From positions 1-64,000 of the forward strand of contig JAJQFE010000069.1 in the NCBI GenBank assembly GCA_021201295.1: a stretch of DNA of 64,000 nucleotides. The letters run 5' to 3'. Positions within the stretch are counted from its first letter, which is position 1; each line of letters starts with the position of its first letter. The stretch comes from Tannerellaceae bacterium. Its GTDB lineage: Bacteria; Bacteroidota; Bacteroidia; Bacteroidales; Tannerellaceae. Below are positions 54,695 through 64,000 of the stretch, in pieces. The position numbers and the translations under genes were made by a program. The notes beneath the pieces were generated by a model, which ran no database searches, was not told the DNA's origin, and was given only the letters and a program-made list of their open reading frames with translations.

Positions 54695-57600
54695 TTATTG
54701 AGCCAGCGAAAAACGGACCGTAACTCCATAACTGGAATTAGACGTGGGATAAGAGGTGCTGGAGACTAATGGAGTATTGATCTGCAAATCATAAAACGCC
54801 TGTAAGGTCAAAGCTCTGCTTAACCCATAGTCTGCTGTAATCTGAATGGTTTTCGCGATATTCCCACTGGTTGCCTGGGTATAGTTTTCTTCTATTTTAC
54901 GGATTAGAGCCTGGGTTCTGCGCAAAGAGAAATCCATTCTTACATTCAGGTCATTACTAAAATCCCGGGTAGCTTTCATCTTTAATACCTTATTAAATTC
55001 TGTCAGTTTATAGCCCATTCCTATTACATATTCTTTAGAAACAGATTCCACTAACTGGTAAGATGAGATATTCAGATTTAAATTCCGTGTAGTACGATAT
55101 TGGGTACTCATGGTAATGTTATTTAATAAGGTTCCATCTACTCCAAACAGTGGGGTAAATCCTTCTGTAATACTTACGGTAGCAATCGAATATTGGGATG
55201 AGGGCAATGGAACCGTTCCTTCTGACAAAGCATTCTTGGTAAATCCTAAACCATCTCCTCCGGCTGAAACCCAGTTTTCAAAAGTGGTGAAAGAACCCAC
55301 TGAGTAAGAAGAACGGTATTGGTGGCTTAATAAAAGACTTTTAAAATACTTATTAATAGCCGGGATCTTGACCAGTCCTTCGTACGTGATCCGCCAGTTC
55401 GGTAATAAACTGGAAAGAGAAGGAAAAGCGGTATAAGAGATCTTGTTCGGATCTTTTCCGGTATAAGCAGCTAAAAAAGCAGGGATCAGTACATCTGCAG
55501 AATTCTTATCCACATTACCCACGGACGGATCATACTTTTCACCCGCCAGCGAGGTTCCGGCTAAAAAGCCACTGTTCGGATAGGTAGTAGAGGCATAACT
55601 ATTTTCTAGCCGCTGGGCAAGAATATCCCGGTTTTTCAGGAATTTATCAAATGATTTGGAGGCATACCCGTTAGAGGCATTTCCTATACCACCGAAAGCT
55701 GAGCCTAATGATATGGTAGTCATCGTGAAGCTTCCTCCTATCTTTTCTGGCATGCCGTCATACATAAAGTATACATCCGTACTACGGGTATCTACCCGGT
55801 TAGCATTTAAATCAATCTTAAGTCCCGGGATAGGCTCCAGATTGGTATTGATTGTAAGTGTTTTTGCATTATTGATCACTGCCGGAGTTACATTATCTTC
55901 GTCCTTTATCAACCAGCCTTTGTCGGATGCCTCATCCAGATAACTTCTCCTTACCGACCCAAAAGCAAATTTAAGTCCCGGCGATAATCCGACAGCAGAA
56001 CGCTGTTGTCCGAAAATATCTCCGATCTCCGGACGGAAGCCTGAGATCATCATCCCATCTGTCATCCCATACTGCACATTTACCCGCCGGATCATCATCA
56101 GAAAACGGGAAGAATATTCTGCGGCTTTATACCAGAATTCTTCGGTCTTCGGAGGACCCGGAACAAGAGTTAACTGAAGGGTCACCGAATCTTTATTCAG
56201 GATTTCTATTTCACTATAATTAAGCGGCCTGAATTTAACAGAGTATACTTTCCCATCTGCTCCCCGGGCAGTTACCCGTAGTTTTTTGGTTAGCATGTTA
56301 TGCCTGAACACAGTAGCACTATCCGGACTTAAAGTCACTTCTTTCTCAAGCCGGACATCTCTCTTGGGTTTCTTCTGTTCGTTTCTCCTGTTCATACCGC
56401 CATACTTCTGGTTAACATCTTTGAGGAACTTGTTTTTATTATACAGAGTTAATAAATTAAATCCGGTCTGTATGTTGACTAATCGTTGATTCTTTATTGT
56501 GTTTCCAATCTCATAATCCGTACTGAGCGTAGTGGCTCCCCGGTCCCAGTTGTAACTTGCATTATAGGAGACTGCAGCATTCGCCCAATCCAAAGCAGGA
56601 AAGTATTGGAGAGGTAAACTGTAAGTTACCGAGAAAGTCTGATCATAGGCCATCGGAGTACCCAGGTCTTTAATGCTTTGTTTAACCGAATCTTTCCAGA
56701 CCTGATATTCATCCGGATTTAGTTTTTTATTTACCTGCACATAAGGTTCTTCTATGCGGGCATTCGTTCCAGAGGTAAAGTTGGCAATCAGGTTGCTGGT
56801 CAATGCCCAGCGCAGGCTGAAGGCCCGATCCCAGTAAAAATTCTGGCTAAAGGAGACCGGTATGTTGTTTTCACCGGTTGTATTTTCCAGTTCCCTCAAC
56901 TGAATTTCATAATAATTCCTGGTCATAGCAGTCTGAAAACTGATATTGGACGGTACATAATTTAACCCTAACTGCCTAAAGTACCGCGTAGAGTTGGAAT
57001 TCTTTATATTTTTGAACGGACGGTAGGGAGTTACGTACGGAGTGTAACTATAGGCTAGATTTCCCCGATAATCTTTTGTAGTTTCATATTCCGTTTCCGG
57101 ATTATAATTATTCATCTCACTATAAGAATAACTAAAAGAGAAATTAGCAGGATCATAAGGCATCGGGGTTTTACTTTTAATATTCACCCGCACATTATTG
57201 AAGGCTATGCTTTTTACGATACTTTTATCTAATGACAAACTTTTGATAGAATCTTTTTCCCGTTTGGTATCATATTCTTTCAGGGCATCTTTCAGTTTGA
57301 TATCCTGATTCAGGGGATCATATTTAGGAGTATAAACCTCCTTGGAATAGGCATAATAGAAAGGCAGGCTGACATTCGCTCTTTCCGGGAAGAATTTTCC
57401 CAACTCCAGACTGGTAGAAATATTATATTGTGAGTAGTCTTCCAACCTACGTTCGTTCAATGACTGGTCCAAACCTCCGAATCCGGCTGTTTCATGTCGT
57501 CCTCCGACATTTACTGTTCCCAGATCTGATAAAGTGACATTCAGGTTTGCATTCACAGCCCAACCCCCTTCTTCGTCAAAATCCGTTAATCTCAATTCGT

Positions 57601-60600
57601 TAATCCAGATTTCCGCACTTTTTGTATTGGACGAATTGTTCCGGACCCCGATCATCATCACCCGAACGTCTGAAAGACTTGGATTACCTACGATACTGAC
57701 CTTATTTAGGGTATTATCCGGATCATATTCCGAATAAGCAGTCTGATAGGAAACCCCACTACCTCCATTTCGTACAATCCGGTTCCGGGCCAGTTTCAGA
57801 TCCGTTAATACTTCAAAGCGGAAATCAAACATATTGGATTCCGGCCAGACTAACCGTTGGTGTTCAATATTATAGGTATTGTATTTATCATTATGAGGAG
57901 TCAGAGTCAACGGGATCTCATATTCATAATAATTGTTCCTGTAGTCAGACCCTAAACGGATAAACACGGAAAGTTCATTATCCCTTAACTGGGTAACATC
58001 ATCAATAAAGGATTCTGCATGGGTAAACAACTGCAAACGTTTATACTGGCGCAGGTCATAGGAAGTGGTCTTGTAAATTGCCCGTGCATCCTGTGAGGCC
58101 AGGTTCGTAATTTTTAAAGAAAGGGCCTGTTCATTTTCCTGACGCAGCTGGGGTTGACTTGGATCTAACATACGGGTCACTCCCGGAGGTAGCACATAGT
58201 TGACAGGAGTACGATCTCCATTCTCTTCAATATTCACAGAAGATACTTCCAGAGTTCCGTTAATAGCAGGTATCGTATTAGGTTGGGAAAGATCCTGTTC
58301 GTAGGTACGCCATTCTCCCCGGACTAACTGAAGTGTTCCAAAACGCAGGACGGTACTCTCCCAGAAATCAGTCATATACATACGCATGAAACGAATCGTT
58401 TTAAAGTCATTGATATTCCCGACTACACCATCATAGCTTTTCACCGGAACCTTAAACTGGTACCAGTTTTGAGTAGTTTTACTTCCATCAGCCAGTGTTA
58501 CATTTGCCTCCCGGATATTTACAATGTAGTTTTGTCCAACTTCCAGATACTGAGGACGGATAGAAACCCTATACTCATAATACTTTTCATTTTCATTCAT
58601 TGTATTATCCTGGTTAATATCTTCCACGTCCGGTAAGGTCCTGGCAGAGGTGCTGTAAGATTCTGTAGATTCACTGGTATCCGGTGAGTTTCCTTCCGTT
58701 CCGTTATACCGTTTATAACGGGTTAGGATATCCACTTCATTCCGGTCATAGTCAGAACCACGATAATGATGAAAATTATCTCCCGCCGGGTCATTCAATG
58801 GAGAAAATGGATCTTCCTGCATTTTCTGCTGGGTTTCTGCCGGAAGGATCTGCTTTAATCTATCCAAATAGTTTTTATAGGTATCAAACTCAAATTCCGC
58901 TTCATTGGATAAACCATCTAATCCGACATCCTGATATTTACGGCTTCCGGAAGTGTTATCAAACGCATACACCGTACTTTGTTGTTTAGGGACGTATCCC
59001 CAGACCGTTCTTTCTACTTGTGTGGTATCCCCATCTATAGGGAGACCATTCTCAAAAAACTTCTTTTCATCTTTCAGAATATCTTCAGATATCTCTCCCA
59101 AATTGATGTACAGATCTCCGCCTAAAGAAGTAGGATCATTAATAAAAGGGTCTAACATCCAGAATTCTATATATTCGATATTAGCAGTCTCAAAATCAGT
59201 TTGATCAATTTTGCGCATCATCCCCCCCCACCGTGTTTCCGGATTAGCTAATGAACCATCCGAATTCAGGTTTTCCGTATCCAGGTTATAGGGGCCACGT
59301 TCATTTGGATAATAAGCCATATTCAATACCTGTAATGTACTGGATTCATTATAAGTCTGTTCCCGGTTCGGATACAATTCATCATAAGTTACAGCACGGA
59401 CATAAGGATCTGACAGATCTTCCTTGGTAATATGCTTGGGTAGCTGGCTGGAGTTTTTACGGGTAAAAATGCCATCAATATAATACCAGGCTAAAAGAGC
59501 TCTGTTTTTACCGTAATCTATATTATTTACCAGACTGGCTTCCGGAAACAGGATCTTTGTACCATTCTTTCCATCCTGGTAAGGAGTACTGGCTAAAAAC
59601 CAGGAATAAGGATTAGAAAGATCTATCGTACTCTGACTAGACTCAAAATCATCCAGATAAGAATATTTTCCGGTATATTCATTTTCATAATGCCCGGCTA
59701 TCAAGTGAGCAAACTCTGCATTAAATGCGATCTGGCTGGGTTGAGTTAGATTAAGCATCGGTAATTTAGTCACCATGTTGGTTAACCATTGACTTTCTCC
59801 CCGGTAGTTCAGGTTAAGACCCCATAACGTATTTTTCAATGCTTCATCTCCCATCGTGGTTTTCGTGGTTAACGGCATCTCTGACAAGTGCATAATTGTG
59901 GCCCCTAATGTCAGATTCGGATTTACCTCGTAATTCATATCCAGTCCTACCATGGTTTTCCGTTGCATACTATAAACAGACTGATTTTCCAGATTGACTG
60001 ATATGGAGCTGTTACTTGAAATTATATCCTCATTGATAATAGTTACCACTCCCGAGGTATAATCTACAATATAATCTACGTTTTCCGCCAATTCCACTCC
60101 CCCTGCGGTTACCCGTACAGATCCCCTGGCCACATTGGTTGCACCTAACTGAATTTCAGAAGCGGAGGATGCCCTGTATTCTCCCCGAAGAATAAATTTA
60201 TTTTTTTCTGCGATTTGCCGGGCTATGGTTAACGTGGAATCATATAGTTCCTGATAAACATATTTTTCTGCAATTGCCTGATTCCCGATCTTACTTCTAA
60301 GATGAGAACCAAAAGGTTCCACTACTGGAAAGATAACCCGTCCATTCTCTGCCAGGATAGTGACGCCCTCTATAAAATCGAAAAAGCCGTCCGGATTAGG
60401 ATTATTATTGCTATCTATATTATCCAGGTTCATCACTCTCAACAAAATCGTATTGGCTATATTTCCTTCTGTAATATAGTTCAGATAAGTACCTACAGTA
60501 TCACTCTGATACATTACATTTAGCCGGAATTTATCCTTTTGCACAGAATAAGCCCCTAAAGAATACACATTTTTCATCATTAAGTCCCAAAACGGCATGC

Positions 60601-62143
60601 CAGGTGACATCGTTGTACCTTTTAATAATTTGACAAAAAGGCTGGTCGACAAACTGCTCTCATCATCTCCTATCTGGTCCGTAGTAAACTCCCCGACCTG
60701 ATAAGTCTCATTTCTATATTTATATTCATAGGCAACTCCCAATACTTCATCAGCCTGTAACTGACTTTTTAAAGAGATATAACCTAACTGTTTATTAATG
60801 GTATATTCAGACGCATCCAGTAACCGGGCACTTTCCACTTTTTCATAGTCTTTACCCCCTTCAAGATTATAACCTCCCAACACCTGATTTACCCGGCTAA
60901 TATTCCGGACATCTTCATCCGATGAGAAAGTCTGGTATAAAGTATTAGCCCTATTAGCAGGGACACTACTTCCGGTAAGAGTAAATTGCGAATTACTCAC
61001 TTTACTGTTTTCTCCTAAGTCTGAAAATGCCACAATATTCCGGGACTGATCATAATTACCCCTTTTATTAGTAATCCAGACTTCTATCCGCTGAAGTTCA
61101 ACTCCGGAATTTATATAGATGGGATCTTTCAACCAGGCATCATAATTGTCACGAAAATGGTAAGCCAGAAAAAAGTGGCGGTTTTCATCATAATCATCTG
61201 CTGTTATTTCAAAAGATTTGGCCTGAACCCCACCTTTTGAATTAACAGTTCTGGATTCGGAATTTTGCTGGGCAAACAGTGTATTCAACCGTAATTTCCC
61301 AAACTGCAGATCTGCTTTAATCCCAAATAGAGCAGCCCCTCCGTTAATCAGGGAGTTACTGGTTGTCATACTTACATTTCCGGCTTCTAAAGATTTAATG
61401 ATTTCATCCTCGTCTCCTGTATAAGACAACTTTAATCTTTTGGAATCAAAATCAAAAGAAGATTCAGTATTATAATTCATTCCAAAATCCACTTTACTTC
61501 CCACATTTGCCTGTACATTTAATTGTACACTCTCATCAAAATTGAAGTAGGTCCGGGAACGGGACCGTTCTGCCAAAGTCGGATTTTTAGTGGTGGAATT
61601 TTTCAATCCCATAGTAATCTGGGCACTTCCCTGTGTTCTTACCCGAACTCCACCAGGCCCGAAAACCCTTTCTGCGAGTCCCAGATCAAATTGCATGTCC
61701 GCAATATTGAATTGCTTATTGATCTCTTTTTGATATTCTTCTTCATTTTTCTGCCGGAAATACGAACGAAGGGATTGCTGCATCTGGTAATCCTGATATT
61801 GTTCCGGAGTTAAAGTCATGGGCGTACCGATCTCCATTTCTCCGATTCGTGTACGGATAATATAAGCTCCGGATTTTAAATCATATTCTATGGTTGTTTT
61901 TACATTTTCGGGATCCCGTAAATCTGCTGGAGATTGTCTGACTATATCTTCATATTCTTCCGGAAAGGTTTTGGCTACCGGATAACGGGGAGGAATAGTA
62001 TCCCCCACCTGAAATTCTTCAATTAGTTCTACTTCCGGCAACGTAGCAGTAAAGACAAGAAAATCCGCATTCAGAGAGTATAGGCCCACTCCAAATAACA
62101 AAAGAATAATATATAGAGTATATTTCAGGATTTTCCTTCTCAT
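54695..62143 (-). CDS. sprA: SprA, type IX secretion outer-membrane translocon
   Basis: SprA (Sov in Porphyromonas) forms the giant 36-strand outer-membrane barrel through which T9SS cargo leaves the cell. The 2482-residue protein has a hydrophobic N terminus (about 7-22), then the SprA N-terminal domains with GVRVRTQGSAQITMGLKNS (about 173-191) and KRLKLSYTGDEDEI, many amphipathic beta strands, AEIWINELRLTDFDEEGGWAVN (about 1510-1531) and a barrel-closing C terminus ending VRFSLAQ. The frame is intact across 7.4 kb with no stop or shift. It follows ruvA by 34 bases, the usual order in this phylum. It implies a functioning T9SS in this organism. Confidence 0.96.
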   Translation of the reverse strand: MRRKILKYTLYIILLLFGVGLYSLNADFLVFTATLPEVELIEEFQVGDTIPPRYPVAKTFPEEYEDIVRQSPADLRDPENVKTTIEYDLKSGAYIIRTRIGEMEIGTPMTLTPEQYQDYQMQQSLRSYFRQKNEEEYQKEINKQFNIADMQFDLGLAERVFGPGGVRVRTQGSAQITMGLKNSTTKNPTLAERSRSRTYFNFDESVQLNVQANVGSKVDFGMNYNTESSFDFDSKRLKLSYTGDEDEIIKSLEAGNVSMTTSNSLINGGAALFGIKADLQFGKLRLNTLFAQQNSESRTVNSKGGVQAKSFEITADDYDENRHFFLAYHFRDNYDAWLKDPIYINSGVELQRIEVWITNKRGNYDQSRNIVAFSDLGENSKVSNSQFTLTGSSVPANRANTLYQTFSSDEDVRNISRVNQVLGGYNLEGGKDYEKVESARLLDASEYTINKQLGYISLKSQLQADEVLGVAYEYKYRNETYQVGEFTTDQIGDDESSLSTSLFVKLLKGTTMSPGMPFWDLMMKNVYSLGAYSVQKDKFRLNVMYQSDTVGTYLNYITEGNIANTILLRVMNLDNIDSNNNPNPDGFFDFIEGVTILAENGRVIFPVVEPFGSHLRSKIGNQAIAEKYVYQELYDSTLTIARQIAEKNKFILRGEYRASSASEIQLGATNVARGSVRVTAGGVELAENVDYIVDYTSGVVTIINEDIISSNSSISVNLENQSVYSMQRKTMVGLDMNYEVNPNLTLGATIMHLSEMPLTTKTTMGDEALKNTLWGLNLNYRGESQWLTNMVTKLPMLNLTQPSQIAFNAEFAHLIAGHYENEYTGKYSYLDDFESSQSTIDLSNPYSWFLASTPYQDGKNGTKILFPEASLVNNIDYGKNRALLAWYYIDGIFTRKNSSQLPKHITKEDLSDPYVRAVTYDELYPNREQTYNESSTLQVLNMAYYPNERGPYNLDTENLNSDGSLANPETRWGGMMRKIDQTDFETANIEYIEFWMLDPFINDPTSLGGDLYINLGEISEDILKDEKKFFENGLPIDGDTTQVERTVWGYVPKQQSTVYAFDNTSGSRKYQDVGLDGLSNEAEFEFDTYKNYLDRLKQILPAETQQKMQEDPFSPLNDPAGDNFHHYRGSDYDRNEVDILTRYKRYNGTEGNSPDTSESTESYSTSARTLPDVEDINQDNTMNENEKYYEYRVSIRPQYLEVGQNYIVNIREANVTLADGSKTTQNWYQFKVPVKSYDGVVGNINDFKTIRFMRMYMTDFWESTVLRFGTLQLVRGEWRTYEQDLSQPNTIPAINGTLEVSSVNIEENGDRTPVNYVLPPGVTRMLDPSQPQLRQENEQALSLKITNLASQDARAIYKTTSYDLRQYKRLQLFTHAESFIDDVTQLRDNELSVFIRLGSDYRNNYYEYEIPLTLTPHNDKYNTYNIEHQRLVWPESNMFDFRFEVLTDLKLARNRIVRNGGSGVSYQTAYSEYDPDNTLNKVSIVGNPSLSDVRVMMIGVRNNSSNTKSAEIWINELRLTDFDEEGGWAVNANLNVTLSDLGTVNVGGRHETAGFGGLDQSLNERRLEDYSQYNISTSLELGKFFPERANVSLPFYYAYSKEVYTPKYDPLNQDIKLKDALKEYDTKREKDSIKSLSLDKSIVKSIAFNNVRVNIKSKTPMPYDPANFSFSYSYSEMNNYNPETEYETTKDYRGNLAYSYTPYVTPYRPFKNIKNSNSTRYFRQLGLNYVPSNISFQTAMTRNYYEIQLRELENTTGENNIPVSFSQNFYWDRAFSLRWALTSNLIANFTSGTNARIEEPYVQVNKKLNPDEYQVWKDSVKQSIKDLGTPMAYDQTFSVTYSLPLQYFPALDWANAAVSYNASYNWDRGATTLSTDYEIGNTIKNQRLVNIQTGFNLLTLYNKNKFLKDVNQKYGGMNRRNEQKKPKRDVRLEKEVTLSPDSATVFRHNMLTKKLRVTARGADGKVYSVKFRPLNYSEIEILNKDSVTLQLTLVPGPPKTEEFWYKAAEYSSRFLMMIRRVNVQYGMTDGMMISGFRPEIGDIFGQQRSAVGLSPGLKFAFGSVRRSYLDEASDKGWLIKDEDNVTPAVINNAKTLTINTNLEPIPGLKIDLNANRVDTRSTDVYFMYDGMPEKIGGSFTMTTISLGSAFGGIGNASNGYASKSFDKFLKNRDILAQRLENSYASTTYPNSGFLAGTSLAGEKYDPSVGNVDKNSADVLIPAFLAAYTGKDPNKISYTAFPSLSSLLPNWRITYEGLVKIPAINKYFKSLLLSHQYRSSYSVGSFTTFENWVSAGGDGLGFTKNALSEGTVPLPSSQYSIATVSITEGFTPLFGVDGTLLNNITMSTQYRTTRNLNLNISSYQLVESVSKEYVIGMGYKLTEFNKVLKMKATRDFSNDLNVRMDFSLRRTQALIRKIEENYTQATSGNIAKTIQITADYGLSRALTLQAFYDLQINTPLVSSTSYPTSNSSYGVTVRFSLAQ

Positions 62144-62177
62144 TTCTACAACTGATCACCCATAATAACCCGGGAAA

Positions 62178-62762
62178 TTAAAGTATTCGGAGTGCTGACT
62201 TAATAACCTGCTCTACACTCAGTGCAGGAGATGCTTTCAGAATAGAATTAACTGCTTTTTGTGAAGGAGCTTTCTGGAATCCTAACATGATCAGAGCAGC
62301 AACAGCTTCCTCGGCAATGGCTCCTCCGGATATACCCGAAGAAGAGTTTTCCATACGTCCAATGGGTTTCACTTTATTTTTGAGATCCACCAATATACGC
62401 TGGGCTGTTTTCAAACCAATACCTTTGACTGCTGTCAGGGAAGTTTCGTCTTTGGCGGCAATTACCTGGATCAATTCTGCCGGTGGAAAAGAAGAGAGGA
62501 TCATTCTTGCCGTATTGGATCCGACGCCGGAAACAGAAATAAGCAGAAGAAACAATTCTCTTTCCGCCTTATCTGCAAAACCAAAAAGCAGATGGGCATC
62601 TTCACGGATCATTTCATAGACATATATTTTGCCTGTTGTTTTTCCGTTATAAAAGCTATAGGTGTTCAGGGAAATATTTAGTTCATATCCTATTCTGGCA
62701 CATTCCATAATCATATGTGCAGGAGTCAGTTCAACAATTTCCCCTTTTATGTATTCTATCAT
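62178..62762 (-). CDS. ruvA: Holliday junction branch migration protein RuvA
   Basis: RuvA binds four-way junctions and, with RuvB, drives branch migration. The 194-residue protein has an N-terminal OB fold (MIEYIKGEIVELTPAHMIMECARIGYELNI), the double helix-hairpin-helix region with LISVSGVGSNTARMILS (about 71-88) and LTAVKGIGLKTAQRILVDLK (about 108-127), and a C-terminal RuvB-binding domain (about 148-194). It is the first gene of the ruvA-sprA operon. Confidence 0.97.
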   Translation of the reverse strand: MIEYIKGEIVELTPAHMIMECARIGYELNISLNTYSFYNGKTTGKIYVYEMIREDAHLLFGFADKAERELFLLLISVSGVGSNTARMILSSFPPAELIQVIAAKDETSLTAVKGIGLKTAQRILVDLKNKVKPIGRMENSSSGISGGAIAEEAVAALIMLGFQKAPSQKAVNSILKASPALSVEQVIKSALRIL

Positions 62763-62898
62763 TCAAGTCAAATTAAGTTATTCGCAATTATTATAACGGG
62801 AAAATTGATAAAAGCGTATATAGATCAGAAAGAATATTCACTTTTTTAGAAGAAAAATCACCGGGTGGGATTTCCCTCATTTAATGAATCCGGAGGAT

Positions 62899-63789
62899 TT
62901 ATTCTCTTCCCAGATAAATAGCTTCAAAATATTCAAAACAGCCTCTGTCCTGTAAAGTCACAAAACAGATTTTATTTCCTTCACCACCAAATGTAATATT
63001 AGTAGGTTTCTCACCTTTTAATTGAACTTCACGGATCAATTCACCTTCAGGATTTAAAACAGCCACTATTCCTTTTCCATAGCGACAATATATAAATTAC
63101 CTGCTATATCACAACGCATTCCATCCATACCATATCCTTCAAAAGAATGGAAAAGCCGTTTATTAGTTATCTTCCCCTGTTCATCTATGTCATATGCCCA
63201 AACTTTCAACTGCACAGATTCATTGACATACAGTGTTTTTTCATCCGGACTTACCTCAACTCCATTGGTCGTGCCCATATTGGATGCTAATAAAGAAACT
63301 TCTCCTGAAGGAGTGATTAACCAGAGTTGTCCACTGTCACCAGACCAGTCAGGATCACTTGCATATATATTACCAGTGGGAGCCAAAGCAATATCATTGG
63401 GTTGATTCATGTTAGATTCATGGGCTAGTACAGAAACAATTCTGGTCTTCATATCTATTTTCAGAATATTATGTCCGGTATAATCTGCAACCAGCATATC
63501 ACCTGCCTGATCAAAACGAATACCATTTCCTATAGAACCTTCCGGTAAACGGACAAAACAGCCATGAGTACCATCCGGTCTAACAATCCCTATGGTTCCT
63601 TCTGTACCATAATTTACAGCATACAGATTTCCCTGTTTATCAGTAGCCGGGCCTTCTATTCCTGCTGTAAAAGTTCCTTCCGGTAACAGATCTTGTGTTT
63701 CACGTACTTTGCCGGATTTAGCCGATAGGACAAATATTCCAACGCAAACATATACAAGTCCTATAATAAGTAGTCTATATTTTTTTCAT
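62899..63789 (-). pseudogene. SMP-30/gluconolactonase-like gene with two frameshifts
   Basis: The intact parts encode a six-bladed beta-propeller of the SMP-30/gluconolactonase/LRE family with an N-terminal signal peptide (KYRLLIIGLVYVCVGIFVLSA). Conserved pieces are EGPATDKQGNLYAVN, GNGIRFDQAGDMLVADYTG, MNQPNDIALAPTGNIYASDPDW, GTTNGVEVSPDEKTLYVNES, GMDGMRCDIAGNLYIV and YGKGIVAVLNPEG. Two lesions: ATG 63789 is followed by seven A instead of six, so the start frame meets TAG at codon 5; and near 63082-63086 one base is missing, sending the frame to TAG at 63066. With both corrected a protein of about 296 residues results. No slippery heptamer fits either site, so recoding is unlikely. Confidence 0.85.
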
Positions 63790-63810
63790 AAGAGTTTATT
63801 CAACGGGTTA

Positions 63811-64000
63811 TTATTGTTTCCAAAAGCCTGGAAGTAAGATTGTAATTACAGTAAAAATTTCCAGACGTCCTATCATCATCAGGAAAGAAAGAAACCATTT
63901 AGTTAAATCTGATACTTCTGAAAAATTTCTGGCTGCTCCGATCTCCCCTAATGCAGGTCCAATATTACTAACTGCAGATACGGCTACTCCCAGACCCTCG
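63811..64000 (-). CDS. TrkH/KtrB-family potassium transporter, C-terminal part
   Basis: The last 62 residues of a membrane protein whose start lies beyond the window. The sequence GVAVSAVSNIGPALGEIG followed by TKWFLSFLMMIGRLEIFTVITILLPGFWK is the characteristic C terminus of the TrkH/KtrB potassium-uptake subunits (the fourth pore-loop repeat and M2D, with MMIGRLE). It ends at TAA 63811-63813, 21 bases before the broken SMP-30 gene on the same strand. Confidence 0.9.
   Translation of the reverse strand, partial: EGLGVAVSAVSNIGPALGEIGAARNFSEVSDLTKWFLSFLMMIGRLEIFTVITILLPGFWKQ

Overview
The window looks like a chromosomal segment of a member of the phylum Bacteroidota, most likely order Bacteroidales. 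The evidence is a bacteroidete-type dcw (division and cell wall) cluster ending in ftsZ and a GatB/YqeY protein, a 597-residue six-S1-domain RpsA, SprA of the type IX secretion system (T9SS) beside ruvA, an RprX/RprY two-component pair, a NigD-like lipoprotein, glycine-lipid acyltransferases, and several promoters of the bacteroidete TAnnTTTG type with few Shine-Dalgarno sites. The base composition is moderately AT-rich. I cannot name the genus from the sequence alone. I see no prophage, insertion sequence, CRISPR array or rRNA operon.

Layout. 1-5 kb: the 3' end of a tRNA-Gly(GCC), palindromes, a small unknown gene, rpsA, a small membrane protein, a CBM9-like protein and a LysE-type exporter. 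5-11 kb: purL, then surE-lpxB. 11-15.6 kb: a NigD-like lipoprotein and two convergent ECF sigma/anti-sigma modules. 15.7-20.4 kb: a minus-strand operon of two Tat-type Gfo/Idh/MocA oxidoreductases, a DUF1080 lipoprotein and a DoxX-like membrane protein, resembling the oxidative 3-keto-glycoside cleavage pathway. 20.9-23.9 kb: a DUF4492-cydA-cydB operon whose two oxidase genes are broken. 24-29.4 kb: rnz, a tiny protein that is little more than a T9SS sorting domain, rprX-rprY and cstA. 29.6-44.9 kb: the dcw cluster on the minus strand (rsmH, ftsL, ftsI, murE, mraY, murD, ftsW, murG, murC, ftsQ, ftsA, ftsZ, yqeY), without an adjacent mraZ. 45.5-54.7 kb: glsA-glsB, a DUF3109 gene, gpmI, a YgjP-like metallopeptidase, fumC and a large outer-membrane protein gene broken by an in-frame TGA. 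54.7-64 kb: sprA-ruvA, a broken SMP-30 gene and the end of a TrkH/KtrB gene.

Two things stand out. First, five genes carry eight single-base lesions. All three in-frame stops are TGA at positions where Trp is expected. Three of the five frameshifts fall on correctly phased X XXY YYZ slippery heptamers. Six of the eight lesions cluster in cydAB and the SMP-30 gene. Gene decay, programmed recoding and sequencing error are all possible; clustering favours real decay of cydAB, while the homopolymer positions favour error. Second, the intergenic region upstream of the dcw cluster, where mraZ usually sits, contains four tandem copies of a palindrome (consensus TTTAACCATGGTTAAA) at an exact 22-bp period. 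This looks like an operator array for an unidentified regulator and is the best candidate for something undescribed.
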